Assembly: GCA_965215225.1 (NCBI GenBank)
Contig: OZ244039.1
Location: 186,001 to 250,000, forward strand
From: G965215225 sp965215225
GTDB lineage: Bacteria > Pseudomonadota > Gammaproteobacteria > CBDBNL01 > JAAOII01
Direction: 5' to 3'
Length of the DNA: 64,000 nucleotides
In this document: in pieces, positions 37,210-46,084 of the stretch
How the letters are laid out: the number at the start of each line of letters is the position of its first letter
Position numbering within the stretch: the stretch's first letter is position 1
Notes under the pieces: generated by a model
Databases searched by the model: none
Seen by the model: only the letters and a program-made list of their open reading frames with translations
What the model was told of the DNA's origin: nothing
Program-made: the position numbers and the translations under genes

Positions 37210-38322
37210 ATGCAATTATCTATTAAGATTGAAAAATTGATACAGCCCCTGTCGGTTGCTGTGGGGGTTACGGAGAATAAGCAGACCATGCCGATTCTGG
37301 CTCATATGTATTTTCGCGTGAAGAATAATCAGATGACGCTGATAGGCACTGATACCGAAGTAGAGATAACTACTCATATTACTTTGGATGAGGAGAGTCC
37401 CGATATGGAAGGCACCTTGCCAGCGCGCAAGTTCTTTAATATCTGTCGCTCTTTTCCATCAGATATGGATATCCAGCTGAGCTATGACAAGAATCAGTTT
37501 GTTCTTGTCTGTGGCACCAGCAAATTCCATTTGAGTTCTTTTTCTTCCGCCGACTTTCCGATGTTGGAGGTGCCGGCCGAAGAGGAGCGCCAGCTGCGCC
37601 TATCCATCAGTCAGCAGGAGTTGCGCAAGCATCTAGCCAGTGTGTTTTCATGCATGGCATCTCAGGATGTTCGCTATTATCTCAATGCCGCGCTGTTTGA
37701 CTTTTCGCCCGATGGCTTACATATTGTTGCTACCGATGGGCACAAGCTATCGGTAGCGGAAAAGAGCGCCCCCCAGCTGACTGCCGATAAGGTGCAAGCC
37801 ATAGTGCCGCGCAAAGGGGTTATTGAGCTATTGCGTCTTCTCGAGCACCAGGACGAGCCGGTCGATTTGGTTTTTTATCCTCATTTCATGCAGGTGGTCA
37901 CCCCGAGTTTCTCTTGTGGCTGCAAGCTGATTGACGCCAATTTCCCAGATTACGCGCGGGTGATTCCCACTGAGTCGGACAAGAAGGCTCTCTTGGATGT
38001 CCGTGCCTTTGATGCGGCATTGAGGCGTTGTGCTATCTTGGCGACGGATAAGGTCCAAAAGGCTGCCTTGAAATTTGAGAGTGATAGGCTGAGAATATCT
38101 ACGGTCAATCGTATTGAGGAGGAGGGATTTGAAGACCTGCCCATTTCTTATGAGGGCGAGCCACTAACCATCCACTTTAATATTCCCTACTTCAATGAGG
38201 TGATTGGCACTATGAAGGGAGAGAAGCTCAGAATAGAGATGCGCGACCCCAATTCCAGCGCCCTATTACAGGATGAGGAAGACGACACTACTTTATTTGT
38301 GATAATGCCTATGAAAGTCTAA
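37210..38322 (+). CDS. dnaN: DNA polymerase III beta subunit (sliding clamp)
   Basis: 370 residues, the normal length, with three clamp domains. Family features: MPILAHMYFRV near residue 30, ATDGHKLSVAEK in the second domain, and the C-terminal FVIMPMKV. The ring holds polymerase on DNA. The stop TAA is followed two bases later by the GTG start of recF, so the genes are coupled. Confidence 0.96.
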   Translation: MQLSIKIEKLIQPLSVAVGVTENKQTMPILAHMYFRVKNNQMTLIGTDTEVEITTHITLDEESPDMEGTLPARKFFNICRSFPSDMDIQLSYDKNQFVLVCGTSKFHLSSFSSADFPMLEVPAEEERQLRLSISQQELRKHLASVFSCMASQDVRYYLNAALFDFSPDGLHIVATDGHKLSVAEKSAPQLTADKVQAIVPRKGVIELLRLLEHQDEPVDLVFYPHFMQVVTPSFSCGCKLIDANFPDYARVIPTESDKKALLDVRAFDAALRRCAILATDKVQKAALKFESDRLRISTVNRIEEEGFEDLPISYEGEPLTIHFNIPYFNEVIGTMKGEKLRIEMRDPNSSALLQDEEDDTTLFVIMPMKV

Positions 38323-38324
38323 GA

Positions 38325-39437
38325 GTGGCGGCTGTCACTCGGCTAGACCTTCACCATTTTCGCAATCTCACTTTCTCTTTTTCGCCGGCGGCTGGGTTTA
38401 ATCTGCTGGTGGGGGCCAATGGTAGCGGTAAGACCAGTGTTCTTGAGAGCCTCTATCTGTTGAGCCGTGGGCGCTCATTCCGCACTCCCCACTATCAGAA
38501 TCTTATTGAACAGGGACAGGAGCAGGCTAGGGTGTGTGCCTGCTGTCAGACTGGCTCTCAGGCGGCTGGGATGGCTGGAATGACGGGGATGGCGGGAATG
38601 ACGGGAATGACTGGAGCGGCTGAAATAAAGGCTATCCTTCCTCGGCGAGGGGACAAGGCTTTTCACATTAATGCTAATAAGGCGAAGACCTCCCTTCAGC
38701 TGATGCGCTTTCTCCCGCTTGTTTTCATTGACCCCCATAATGTCAATATCGTCTTGGCACAACCTCAAAGCCGCCGTGGCTTCATTGACGGTCTATTGTT
38801 CCACGTGGAACAACAGTATTTCTTGTGCCATAAAGAATATTTGCGTTGTTTGCGCCAGCGCAATCGGGTGCTGCAGTCCTCGTCCCCTTCTGACTTGGCA
38901 GATTGGAATGAGGCATTGGTTCAGCGGGCGGAAGAAGTGGAAAGGAGACGGCAGCTCTTGGTGACCCGCCTTCTCAAAGAAGCAAGGCAGGCGCTGGCTG
39001 GTTTTGCTATTGCTGAGCTGAGCAACATAGAGTTTGTCTATTGGAAAGGCTGGGAAGGGGCTTTGCCGGCGGCATTGGAACGGGATCTGGCTAAGGATAA
39101 AGAAAGGGGCTGGACTGCTTCTGGCTGCCATCGTGCCGACCTAAGAATGATATTACACCAGCTGCCAGCCGCTCACCGCTTATCATTGGGGCAACAGCGG
39201 ATGGTTGCACTGGCGTTTTTTTGTGCCGCCCATAGATTATTGATGGCAAGGATGAACACGACCATCCCCTTTATGCTAGATGATATAGTGGCTTTGTTAG
39301 ACCATCAAAATATGGCAAGATTGATGGACTATTTGGCAAAACAGCCGTCTCAGGTGTTTGTTACCGCAACCCATGAGGCTATGTTTGGTGATTGGGCCAA
39401 AAAGCGCGGGCAAGTGTTCCATATGGAACATTTATAG
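38325..39437 (+). CDS. recF: DNA replication and repair protein RecF
   Basis: 370 residues starting at GTG two bases after dnaN. SMC-like ATPase: Walker A G-A-N-G-S-G-K-T near 31-38, signature LSLGQQRMVAL and Walker B PFMLDDIVALLD. It loads RecA at gaps. Odd: about residues 81-100 are a Gly-Met-Ala/Thr repeat (MAGMTGMAGMTGMTG) where a plain loop is expected, encoded by a 12/15-bp minisatellite. The gene contains a parS palindrome (38797) and ends in a related palindrome (39415). The final codons are copied twice in the downstream spacer. Confidence 0.93.
   Translation: MAAVTRLDLHHFRNLTFSFSPAAGFNLLVGANGSGKTSVLESLYLLSRGRSFRTPHYQNLIEQGQEQARVCACCQTGSQAAGMAGMTGMAGMTGMTGAAEIKAILPRRGDKAFHINANKAKTSLQLMRFLPLVFIDPHNVNIVLAQPQSRRGFIDGLLFHVEQQYFLCHKEYLRCLRQRNRVLQSSSPSDLADWNEALVQRAEEVERRRQLLVTRLLKEARQALAGFAIAELSNIEFVYWKGWEGALPAALERDLAKDKERGWTASGCHRADLRMILHQLPAAHRLSLGQQRMVALAFFCAAHRLLMARMNTTIPFMLDDIVALLDHQNMARLMDYLAKQPSQVFVTATHEAMFGDWAKKRGQVFHMEHL
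38566..38616. repeat. In-frame minisatellite within recF
   Basis: Repeats of GGGATGGC / GGAATGAC words with 9-12 bp steps code for the Met-Ala-Gly/Met-Thr-Gly run. All steps are multiples of three so the frame holds. Confidence 0.75.
38797..38812. promoter_or_regulatory. parS centromere site
   Basis: TGTTCCACGTGGAACA, a perfect 16-bp palindrome identical to the Pseudomonas-type parS sequence bound by ParB. It lies within recF next to dnaA, where parS sites are expected. parAB are not in the window. Confidence 0.85.
39415..39430. promoter_or_regulatory. parS-like palindrome at the end of recF
   Basis: TGTTCCATATGGAACA: the parS arms with centre ATAT instead of ACGT. It is part of the last recF codons (VFHMEHL). 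Two exact copies follow at 39547 and 39799. ParB binding is uncertain because the central CG is normally conserved. Confidence 0.5.
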
Positions 39438-39546
39438 GGTAGGTGGCTAAGAGACGGGGCTAAAGAACGGGCTAGCAAATGAGGCTAAACAATAGTGGGC
39501 TTTGGGGGTAGTGAGAAAGAGAGAGCAGCCAAGAAGCGCGGACAAG

Positions 39547-39562
39547 TGTTCCATATGGAACA
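39547..39562. promoter_or_regulatory. parS-like palindrome, copy 2
   Basis: TGTTCCATATGGAACA in the spacer copy of the recF end. Confidence 0.45.
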
Positions 39563-39798
39563 TTTGGGGCAGTGAGAAAGCAGCCAAGAAATAGAGTGCG
39601 GTCAAGAAGTAAGGATGAGCAGCTAAGAAATGAGGACGAACAGCCAAGAAATAGTGGGCAGCCGAGAGACAACCAAGAAGTTAGGACGAATAGCCAAGAA
39701 ATAACGGACAGCCAAGAGGCAGCCAAAAAATGAGGACGAACAGCCAAGAAATAGCGGGCAGTCGAGAAGTGAGAGAGCAGCCAAGAAGCGCGGGCAAG

Positions 39799-39814
39799 TG
39801 TTCCATATGGAACA
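39799..39814. promoter_or_regulatory. parS-like palindrome, copy 3
   Basis: TGTTCCATATGGAACA in the second spacer copy of the recF end. Confidence 0.45.
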
Positions 39815-40026
39815 TTTATAGGGCAGGTGGCTAAGAGAGGGGCTAAAGAACGGGCTAGCAAATGAGGCTAAACAATAGTGGGCTTTGGGGACAGTGAGAA
39901 AGACAGAGCAGCCAAGAAATAGCGGGCAGCCGAGAGACAACCAAGAAGTGAGGACGAGCAGTCAAGAAATGAGGGTGCCAGCCAAGAAATAGCGGGCAGC
40001 CGAGATGACTTTTATGGTTTTTGGAG

Positions 40027-40032
40027 TATAAT
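40027..40032 (+). promoter_or_regulatory. Putative gyrB -10 box
   Basis: TATAAT 22 bases before the gyrB ATG, in the short unique segment after the repeats. The -35 region is not obvious. Confidence 0.45.
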
Positions 40033-40054
40033 AAAGGCTTGATGAAATTATCCA

Positions 40055-42427
40055 ATGACTGAAAAATACGACTCTTCCAGCATTCAGGTTCTAAAGGGCC
40101 TAGAAGCGGTGCGCAAGAGACCGGGTATGTATATAGGAGGCGCTCGGGAAGGGGGTGGCTTACACCAAATGGTCTTTGAATTGATTGACAATTCAATGGA
40201 TGAGGCCCTAGCTGGTCATTGCACCAATATTCTCACTATTCTTCATAAGGACGATTCGGTTAGTGTGAGAGATAACGGACGGGGGATTCCAGTAGATGAG
40301 CATGAAGAGGGTGTTCCCGCGGCTCAGCTAATCATGACGACCCTACATGCCGGCGGGAAGTTTGGTTCCCACAGCTATAAGGTATCTGGCGGATTGCATG
40401 GGGTGGGCTTATCAGTGGTGAATGGCTTGTCTCATCAACTATTATTGGAAATCAGCCGCGATGGCTATCTTTATAAGCAGAAATATATTGAGGGGGTGCC
40501 TCAGGGCAAGCTGAAGAAGGCAGGCAAGGACGATAACCGCGGGACCTTTATTCGTTTTTATCCCAACCGCCAGGTGCTCGAAGACAAGTCTCCCTTTGAC
40601 TATAAGCTGATTGGCAAGCGGCTTGAGGAGATTGCTTTTCTCAATGCTGGGGTGAGGTTGGAGCTATTGGAGGAGGCCAGCGGCAGGGCTCAGGTATTCC
40701 ATCATGAAGGGGGGCTGAGAGAATATATTGAGCTGCTAGATAAGGGCAAGCCAGTGCTCCATCAACCCTTCTATGCTGCTAAGACTGTTGGCAAAATTCA
40801 GGTGGAATTGACGATGCAATGGAGCGGTGGCTTTCAGGAGGAAATTCTCTGTTTTACTAATAATATCCCCCAAGCAGATGGCGGCTCTCACCTCATAGGG
40901 TTGCGCGGCGCGCTCACGCGCGTGATGAGCCAATATGTCAACAACGAACTAGGCAACAAGAAGGAGGAGATTAGTGGGGAAGACGTCCGTGAGGGGCTTA
41001 CCGCGATCCTGTCGCTAAAATTGCCTGAACCGCGCTTTTCTTCCCAGACCAAAGAAAAACTGGTCTCGCCCGAGGCCAAGAAGGCGGTCGAAAAGGTGGT
41101 TGGAACCGAGGTCAAGGATTTCTTATTGGAGCATCCTGGTGATGCCAAGAAGATTGCCCGCCATATTCAAGAGGCTGCCAAGGCGCGCCTAGCCGCCCGT
41201 AAGGCAAAGGAACTGGTGAGGCGAAAGAGCGTTCTGTCTTTGAGTAGTCTGCCGGGCAAATTGGCTGACTGCCAGGAGAGGTCGCCAGCCAAAGCCGAGA
41301 TCTTCTTGGTTGAGGGGGATTCGGCAGGGGGCTCGGCAAAACAGGGGCGCAATCGTCATAATCAGGCGGTCATGCCGTTGCGCGGCAAGATACTGAATGT
41401 GGAAAAGCAGGTCTTGGGCAAGATGCTGCAGTCGGCAACCATCAACTCTTTGATATTGGCTTTGGGTTGTGGCATCAGCAAGCAGAATATGGATCTGAGC
41501 CGATTGCGCTATCATAAGATTATTCTGATGACGGATGCAGATGTGGATGGCTCTCATATTCGCACCTTGCTGCTGACTTTCTTTTATCGCTATATGACGG
41601 AGCTGCTGGAAGCTGGCTATATCTATATAGCCCAGCCTCCTCTTTATAAGGTTAAGAATGCCAGTGAGGAAAAATATCTCCTCAAGGAAGAAGAACTAAC
41701 CGAATTTTTACACCAGCTGATTGTGACAAATTTTCATTGGCAAGAAGAAAACGGCGCGGTCATCAAGGGCGTCAAGCTGGCAAGGTTGCTGGATGACTAT
41801 GCATCCTATCAAGCTATGGCTACTCAGCTAAGCCATTCTCTATCGCCCCTGCTGGTGAATGTCTTGGCAAAAGAGGCCTATAAGGGGCCTGATTTTAGCC
41901 AGCTGGCTCAGGTGCAGGCTTATCTCGCCCGCTTACAACTGGCTGAGGAACAGGAGTCCTTGCGCTTTCACCTAAAAGATAACCCAGGCCATAGCATTTT
42001 GGTGGAAGAGACCAGCCAAGAGGAACATTCGGTTCAGTTGGATGCCCATTTCTTTAGTCAGCCTGCCATTGAGCAGATGCGCGACTATCACCAGAAGTAT
42101 CAGCATTTCCTTGAGACGAGACTTCGGCAAGTAAAGAAAAAGGAGCTCAGCCCTTGGCAACAGGGAATGGACGCCATCTATCAGTATGCGCGCGAGCAGG
42201 CACAGCAGGGGATTAGCCTTCAACGCTATAAGGGCTTGGGGGAGATGAACCCAGAGCAACTATGGGAGACCACTATGGATCCAGCGGTTCGGCGGCTGTG
42301 TCAGGTCACTGTGAGGGAGGGGAAGGAAGCAGACAGGATATTTTCAATTCTGATGGGCGAAGAAGTAGAACCACGCCGCAAATTCATTCAAGATAACGCT
42401 CTAAAGGTAGTAAATCTGGATGTTTAG
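40055..42427 (+). CDS. gyrB: DNA gyrase subunit B
   Basis: 790 residues, close to the usual gammaproteobacterial length. GHKL ATPase domain: ELIDNSMDEALAG, DNGRGIPVDEH and the GGLHGVGLSVVN loop. TOPRIM domain: EGDSAGGSAKQGRNR, PLRGKILNVEK and DADVDGSHIRTLLLTF. The C-terminal part has the GLGEMNPEQLWETTMDP block. It supercoils DNA together with GyrA. Fourth gene of the dnaA cluster but separated from recF by a repeat-filled spacer with its own promoter-like box. Confidence 0.96.
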   Translation: MTEKYDSSSIQVLKGLEAVRKRPGMYIGGAREGGGLHQMVFELIDNSMDEALAGHCTNILTILHKDDSVSVRDNGRGIPVDEHEEGVPAAQLIMTTLHAGGKFGSHSYKVSGGLHGVGLSVVNGLSHQLLLEISRDGYLYKQKYIEGVPQGKLKKAGKDDNRGTFIRFYPNRQVLEDKSPFDYKLIGKRLEEIAFLNAGVRLELLEEASGRAQVFHHEGGLREYIELLDKGKPVLHQPFYAAKTVGKIQVELTMQWSGGFQEEILCFTNNIPQADGGSHLIGLRGALTRVMSQYVNNELGNKKEEISGEDVREGLTAILSLKLPEPRFSSQTKEKLVSPEAKKAVEKVVGTEVKDFLLEHPGDAKKIARHIQEAAKARLAARKAKELVRRKSVLSLSSLPGKLADCQERSPAKAEIFLVEGDSAGGSAKQGRNRHNQAVMPLRGKILNVEKQVLGKMLQSATINSLILALGCGISKQNMDLSRLRYHKIILMTDADVDGSHIRTLLLTFFYRYMTELLEAGYIYIAQPPLYKVKNASEEKYLLKEEELTEFLHQLIVTNFHWQEENGAVIKGVKLARLLDDYASYQAMATQLSHSLSPLLVNVLAKEAYKGPDFSQLAQVQAYLARLQLAEEQESLRFHLKDNPGHSILVEETSQEEHSVQLDAHFFSQPAIEQMRDYHQKYQHFLETRLRQVKKKELSPWQQGMDAIYQYAREQAQQGISLQRYKGLGEMNPEQLWETTMDPAVRRLCQVTVREGKEADRIFSILMGEEVEPRRKFIQDNALKVVNLDV

Positions 42428-42586
42428 GCATATCTAAGGGAAAGCCTGCTAGCCTGACGCCAGCAAACCTAGATTTTTGTCCTTCTCTGGCTGGATGTGT
42501 GGGGATTGTATATCTGGGGTTGGGTGTCGAGGGGTTGGAAGTCTAATGGCTGAATATATTAAGGAAGCGCTGAACTGCCGCCCCGC
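42428..42586. repeat. gyrB-der spacer with a copy of the der end
   Basis: Bases about 42474-42512 (TTTGTCCTTCTCTGGCTGGATGTG...GGGATTG) resemble the 3' end of the convergent der gene (42593-42650). No gene. Convergent gene ends meet here. Confidence 0.5.
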
Positions 42587-43930
42587 CTAGGCGCTTGTCT
42601 TTCTCTGGCTGGATGTTTGGTTGGATGCTTGGCTGGATATGTAGGGATTGGCATCGGTTTTGAATTCTAATCTCAAGGGCACCCCGCGCAGTTTCAAGTG
42701 ACTGCTAAGACACCGCTGGAGATAGCGCTTGTAGTGGGCGGGCAAGAGGCCTAGTCTCTTGCCGTGGATGATGACACAAGGGGGATGAGTGCCGCCCTGA
42801 TGGGCATAGCGTAGCTTAAACCCAGCGGCGCTTTGCTGGCGAGCGACACAATGGTTTAGGGCTTGGCTCAGCTGATGGGTTTTCCATTGGCTGCTGGCGG
42901 CCCTATGAGCCTGATGGATGGATCTCATCATCGCGCCCATGCCCCTATGGTGGATTGCCGAAATAAAATGGACATCTGCATAGGAGACGAAACTTAGTTT
43001 CGCGGTCAAGCTAGCCGCCATCTCTTTTCGTTGTTCTTGGGTGAAGAGGTCAATCTTATTGACTGCTATCACCAAAGCCTTGCCTAGTCTTTGGGTGAGC
43101 TGGAGCAAAGCCATATCCTGATGGACGAGCAGAGAAGTGGCGTCCAACAGCAATAATACCACTTCACTGACATGAACTGAACTCAGCGCCTGACCGATTG
43201 CCAGTTTCTCTAGTTCGGAGGCTATGCGGCTTTTCCTTTTCAGTCCAGCGGTATCTATGAGGCGGTAATTGGCTTTTTGCCAACGGAAATCTATTGAGAC
43301 ACTGTCCCTTGTGGTGCCAGCTCTGGCGCTGACTAGTTGCCTGTTTTCCTTAACCAGCTGATTGGTCAGAGTGGATTTGCCGGCATTAGGGCGACCCAAT
43401 AGGGTGAAGGAGATGCGCTTGTCTTCTGGCGGCGGCAGGGCAGTGAAATCGCCCAATGCTCCCGTGATGGCTTGTAGCAGTGCCTTGATACCCAGTCCGC
43501 TCTGGGCGGAAACTCCCAGAAGAGGAAGCCCATAGCGATAGAATTCAGCCAGGTCGGTGGGCTCGGCTTGGTGATCCAGTTTATTGACCACCAAGAGTAT
43601 GGGATGGTTGGTCTTTCTCAGCAGGGCAAGAATGCGGTGGTCTTCGCTATGGAAATGGCTCTCACAAACGAAAAGGATAAGGTCGGCAATTTGCCAAGCC
43701 TTTTCAGCCTGTTCTGCCATGAGCCTATCTAGCTCCTCTTTCCCTTTGGTATGACCTGGGCTATCTATCAGGATGAACTGGCGCTCTGAATGGCTCACCA
43801 GACTAAATAGCAGATCCCGAGTCACCCCCGCTTGACTAGCAACTAGAGCGGCTGGCTTTTGGGTGATCCGATTGAAAAGGGAGGATTTGCCTACATTAGA
43901 TCGCCCCACTAATGCCACTTGAGGAAGCAT
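42587..43930 (-). CDS. der: Ribosome assembly GTPase Der (EngA)
   Basis: 447 residues with two GTPase domains, unique to Der. First G1: GRSNVGKS (9-16), with DSPGH and NKLD; second G1: GRPNAGKS with DTAG and NKID. A KH-like C-terminal domain follows (LRLEFKTDANPY). It acts in 50S maturation. In gammaproteobacteria der normally follows bamB; here it is separated from bamB by about 7.5 kb of duplicated, lipoprotein and insertion-sequence DNA. The C-terminal tail is a Ser/Gln/Thr-rich extension coded by short repeats. Confidence 0.95.
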   Translation of the reverse strand: MLPQVALVGRSNVGKSSLFNRITQKPAALVASQAGVTRDLLFSLVSHSERQFILIDSPGHTKGKEELDRLMAEQAEKAWQIADLILFVCESHFHSEDHRILALLRKTNHPILLVVNKLDHQAEPTDLAEFYRYGLPLLGVSAQSGLGIKALLQAITGALGDFTALPPPEDKRISFTLLGRPNAGKSTLTNQLVKENRQLVSARAGTTRDSVSIDFRWQKANYRLIDTAGLKRKSRIASELEKLAIGQALSSVHVSEVVLLLLDATSLLVHQDMALLQLTQRLGKALVIAVNKIDLFTQEQRKEMAASLTAKLSFVSYADVHFISAIHHRGMGAMMRSIHQAHRAASSQWKTHQLSQALNHCVARQQSAAGFKLRYAHQGGTHPPCVIIHGKRLGLLPAHYKRYLQRCLSSHLKLRGVPLRLEFKTDANPYISSQASNQTSSQRKTSA

Positions 43931-44253
43931 GATGAATTAAAGTGAATTGCGGTGTGTTGGTATATTGGTGTATTGGTATATTAAAGGTATATTGTGAATT
44001 CAGGTGGAACCTTTGATTCACTATTCTAACGAATAAAAGCGTTTTTTGGTGAGATTGACCGCTGCTTAGCTAATCAGCGGAATAGATTATGATTTAGCAG
44101 TTGGCACGCTAAGTTTTAGTTCATCTCTTAGTTTTGTGGTATACTAAGACCTTATTATTTAACCTATTGGGGTTGAGTGCCTGATTAGGTTACTATTGAC
44201 ATTTATATAAAAAATATGTCAAATAACAATGATAACAATAATAAATAATAATT
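43931..44253. promoter_or_regulatory. Upstream region of coiled-coil gene A
   Basis: After a TATTGGTGTATTGG microsatellite (about 43956-43985), the block 44095-44253 is repeated at 45095-45264 before gene B. It has a TATACT box (about 44150) and an inverted repeat TTGACAT...ATGTCAA at 44196-44222. Confidence 0.45.
44196..44222. promoter_or_regulatory. Inverted repeat, possible operator (copy A)
   Basis: TTGACAT and ATGTCAA arms flank 13 AT bases; conserved at 45207-45233 before the second copy of the gene. Confidence 0.45.
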
Positions 44254-44298
44254 ATGACAATGTTAAATAACAATTATAAGAAGAGGTATAATAACTAT

Positions 44299-44850
44299 AT
44301 GAACATTTCAGCTTATGATGCCCTAAAAAAAGCGAATGTCCCAGAGTCGGATGCGCGCGAAGCGGCCATTGAGATTGCGAACAACAACTTTGCGACGGAG
44401 CATGCACTAGGCGAACTACGCTCTGACATGAAGGACTTACGTTCTGATATGAAAGGCGAGATAAAGGACTTGTACTCTCATGTTGATGCGTTAGTTGCCG
44501 AGCTACGCTCTGACATGAAGGACTTACGTTCTGATATGAAAGGCGAGATAAAGGACTTGTACTCTCATATTGATGCGTTAGTTGCCGAGCTACGCTCTGA
44601 CATGAAAGGCGATATAAAGGACTTGTACTCTCATGTTGATGCGTCAGTTGCCGAACTACGCTTTGACATGAAAAGCAGCATAAAGGACTTGCGTGCTCAT
44701 ACTGATGTGTCTTTTGCCAATGTAAATACATCCATTGCCAATGTGAATACATATATTGCCAAGACTTCGCGCCGAATCTACATAGCCATGGTTGGTATTG
44801 CGACCGCAATGACTGCTATTCTGGGCTTAATGATAAGGTTCTTTTCATAG
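44299..44850 (+). CDS. Coiled-coil membrane-anchored protein (DUF1640/CCDC90-like), copy A
   Basis: 183 residues from the ATG at 44299 (a longer frame starts at 44254). The N-terminus (NISAYDALKKANVPESDAREAA) is a short helical head; residues about 50-135 are tandem coiled-coil units of the pattern ELRSDMKDLRSDMKGEIKDLYSHVDALVA; a single membrane helix (IYIAMVGIATAMTAILG) ends the protein. The layout matches the DUF1640/CCDC90-like family of C-tail-anchored coiled coils. A second copy about 1 kb downstream has one more repeat. Role unknown. Confidence 0.7.
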   Translation: MNISAYDALKKANVPESDAREAAIEIANNNFATEHALGELRSDMKDLRSDMKGEIKDLYSHVDALVAELRSDMKDLRSDMKGEIKDLYSHIDALVAELRSDMKGDIKDLYSHVDASVAELRFDMKSSIKDLRAHTDVSFANVNTSIANVNTYIAKTSRRIYIAMVGIATAMTAILGLMIRFFS

Positions 44851-45264
44851 GGTCGCATTTGGCAAGCGGGAATGAAGGCAGCTTTAATCGGCTGCTGTTA
44901 TTCCGTTTTTGTTGAAACTGGGTGTCCTGACCGGCACCTTATTTTTTATATAGCTTGCTTTTGTTGGCTAGGGTAGAAGCGGTAAAGATGAAGACGGCGA
45001 GCGGAGAGCCCTCGCCCACCGCCCATGACCCTCAACCATGAAAGCGGCTCGGATTAAAACCCTCCCACCGAGATCTTTCAACAACTCAGCGAAATAGGTT
45101 ATGATTTAGAAGTTGGCACTCTAAGTTTTAATTCATCTCTTAGTTTTGTGGTATACTAAGACCTTATTATTTAACCTATTGGGGTTGAGTGCCTGGTAGG
45201 TTATTATTGACATTTATATAAAAAATATGTCAAATAACAATGATAACAATAATAAATAATAATT
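44851..45264. repeat. Spacer between coiled-coil copies, part of a 1-kb tandem duplication
   Basis: 44851-44930 recurs after copy B (45883-45965). 44960-45090 matches the interior of the MITE-like element at 21070-21180. 45095-45264 repeats the upstream region of copy A, including the inverted repeat at 45207-45233. No gene. Confidence 0.65.
45207..45233. promoter_or_regulatory. Inverted repeat, possible operator (copy B)
   Basis: Identical arms TTGACAT/ATGTCAA as before copy A. Confidence 0.45.
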
Positions 45265-45309
45265 ATGACAATGTTAAATAACAATTATAAGAAGAGGTAT
45301 AATAACTAT

Positions 45310-45882
45310 ATGAACATTTCAGCTTATGATGCCCTAAAAAAAGCGAATGTCCCAGAGCCGAATGCGCGCGAAGCGGCCATTGAGCTTGCGAACAACACCT
45401 TTGCGACGGAGCATGCACTAGGCGAACTACGCTCTGACATGAAGGACTTACGTTCTGATATGAAAGGCGAGATAAAGGACTTGTACTCTCATGTTGATGC
45501 GTTAGTTGCCGAGCTACGCTCTGACATGAAGGACTTACGTTCTGATATGAAAGGCGAGATAAAGGACTTGTACTCTCATGTTGATGCGTTAGTTGCCGAG
45601 CTACGCGCTGACATGAAGGACTTACGTTCTGATATGAAAGGCGAGATAAAGGACTTGTACTCTCATATTGATGCGTCAGTTGCCGAACTACGCTTTGACA
45701 TGAAAAGCAGCATAAAGGACTTGCGTGCTCATACTGATGTGTCTTTTGCCAATGTAAATACATCCATTGCCAATGTGAATACATATATTGCCAAGACTTC
45801 GCGCCGAATCTACATAGCCATGGTTGGTATTGCGACCGCAATGACTGCTATTCTGGGCTTTATGATAAGGTTCTTTTCATAG
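45310..45882 (+). CDS. Coiled-coil membrane-anchored protein (DUF1640/CCDC90-like), copy B
   Basis: 190 residues from the ATG at 45310. Nearly identical to copy A at both ends, with the same C-terminal membrane helix. The central block has a different arrangement of the D-L-R-S-D-M-K units, seven residues longer overall, so the copies differ by repeat rearrangement rather than point changes. It arose with copy A by a duplication with a period of about 1011 bp. Confidence 0.7.
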   Translation: MNISAYDALKKANVPEPNAREAAIELANNTFATEHALGELRSDMKDLRSDMKGEIKDLYSHVDALVAELRSDMKDLRSDMKGEIKDLYSHVDALVAELRADMKDLRSDMKGEIKDLYSHIDASVAELRFDMKSSIKDLRAHTDVSFANVNTSIANVNTYIAKTSRRIYIAMVGIATAMTAILGFMIRFFS

Positions 45883-46084
45883 GGTCGCATTTGGCAAGCG
45901 GGAATGAAGGCAGCTTTAATCGGCTGCTGTTATTCCGTTTTTGTTGAAACTGGGTGTCCTAACCGGCGACTCCTTTTTATGGTTTGCTTTGCTAAGCTAG
46001 TTTCTATGGATTCAAAGCGTTGTTTAGGCGGGTCTGGTCTAGTTGGGGTTTGCCATCCCCATCCAAAGACCACCAATCACGCCA
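45883..46084. repeat. Spacer with remnant of a GLUG-gene tail
   Basis: 45883-45965 repeats 44851-44930. Around 46020-46085 on the minus strand lies a second copy of the GLUG C-terminal tail (WxxWWSLDGDGKPQLDQTRLN) just beyond the stop of GLUG gene 5, whose own tail is altered. Confidence 0.6.

Larger units (their letters stand above)
39438..40026. repeat. recF-gyrB spacer: repeats with copies of the recF end and parS-like palindromes
   Basis: About 590 bases of repeats built from AGCCAAGAAATAG, GGGCAGCCGAGAG and AGTGAGGACGA words. The recF end (AAGCGCGG.CAAGTGTTCC...) is copied at 39533-39565 and 39785-39850; the second copy extends over the 70 bases following recF. Minus-strand frames here are repeat artefacts. 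The normal recF-gyrB spacer is short. Confidence 0.8.
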
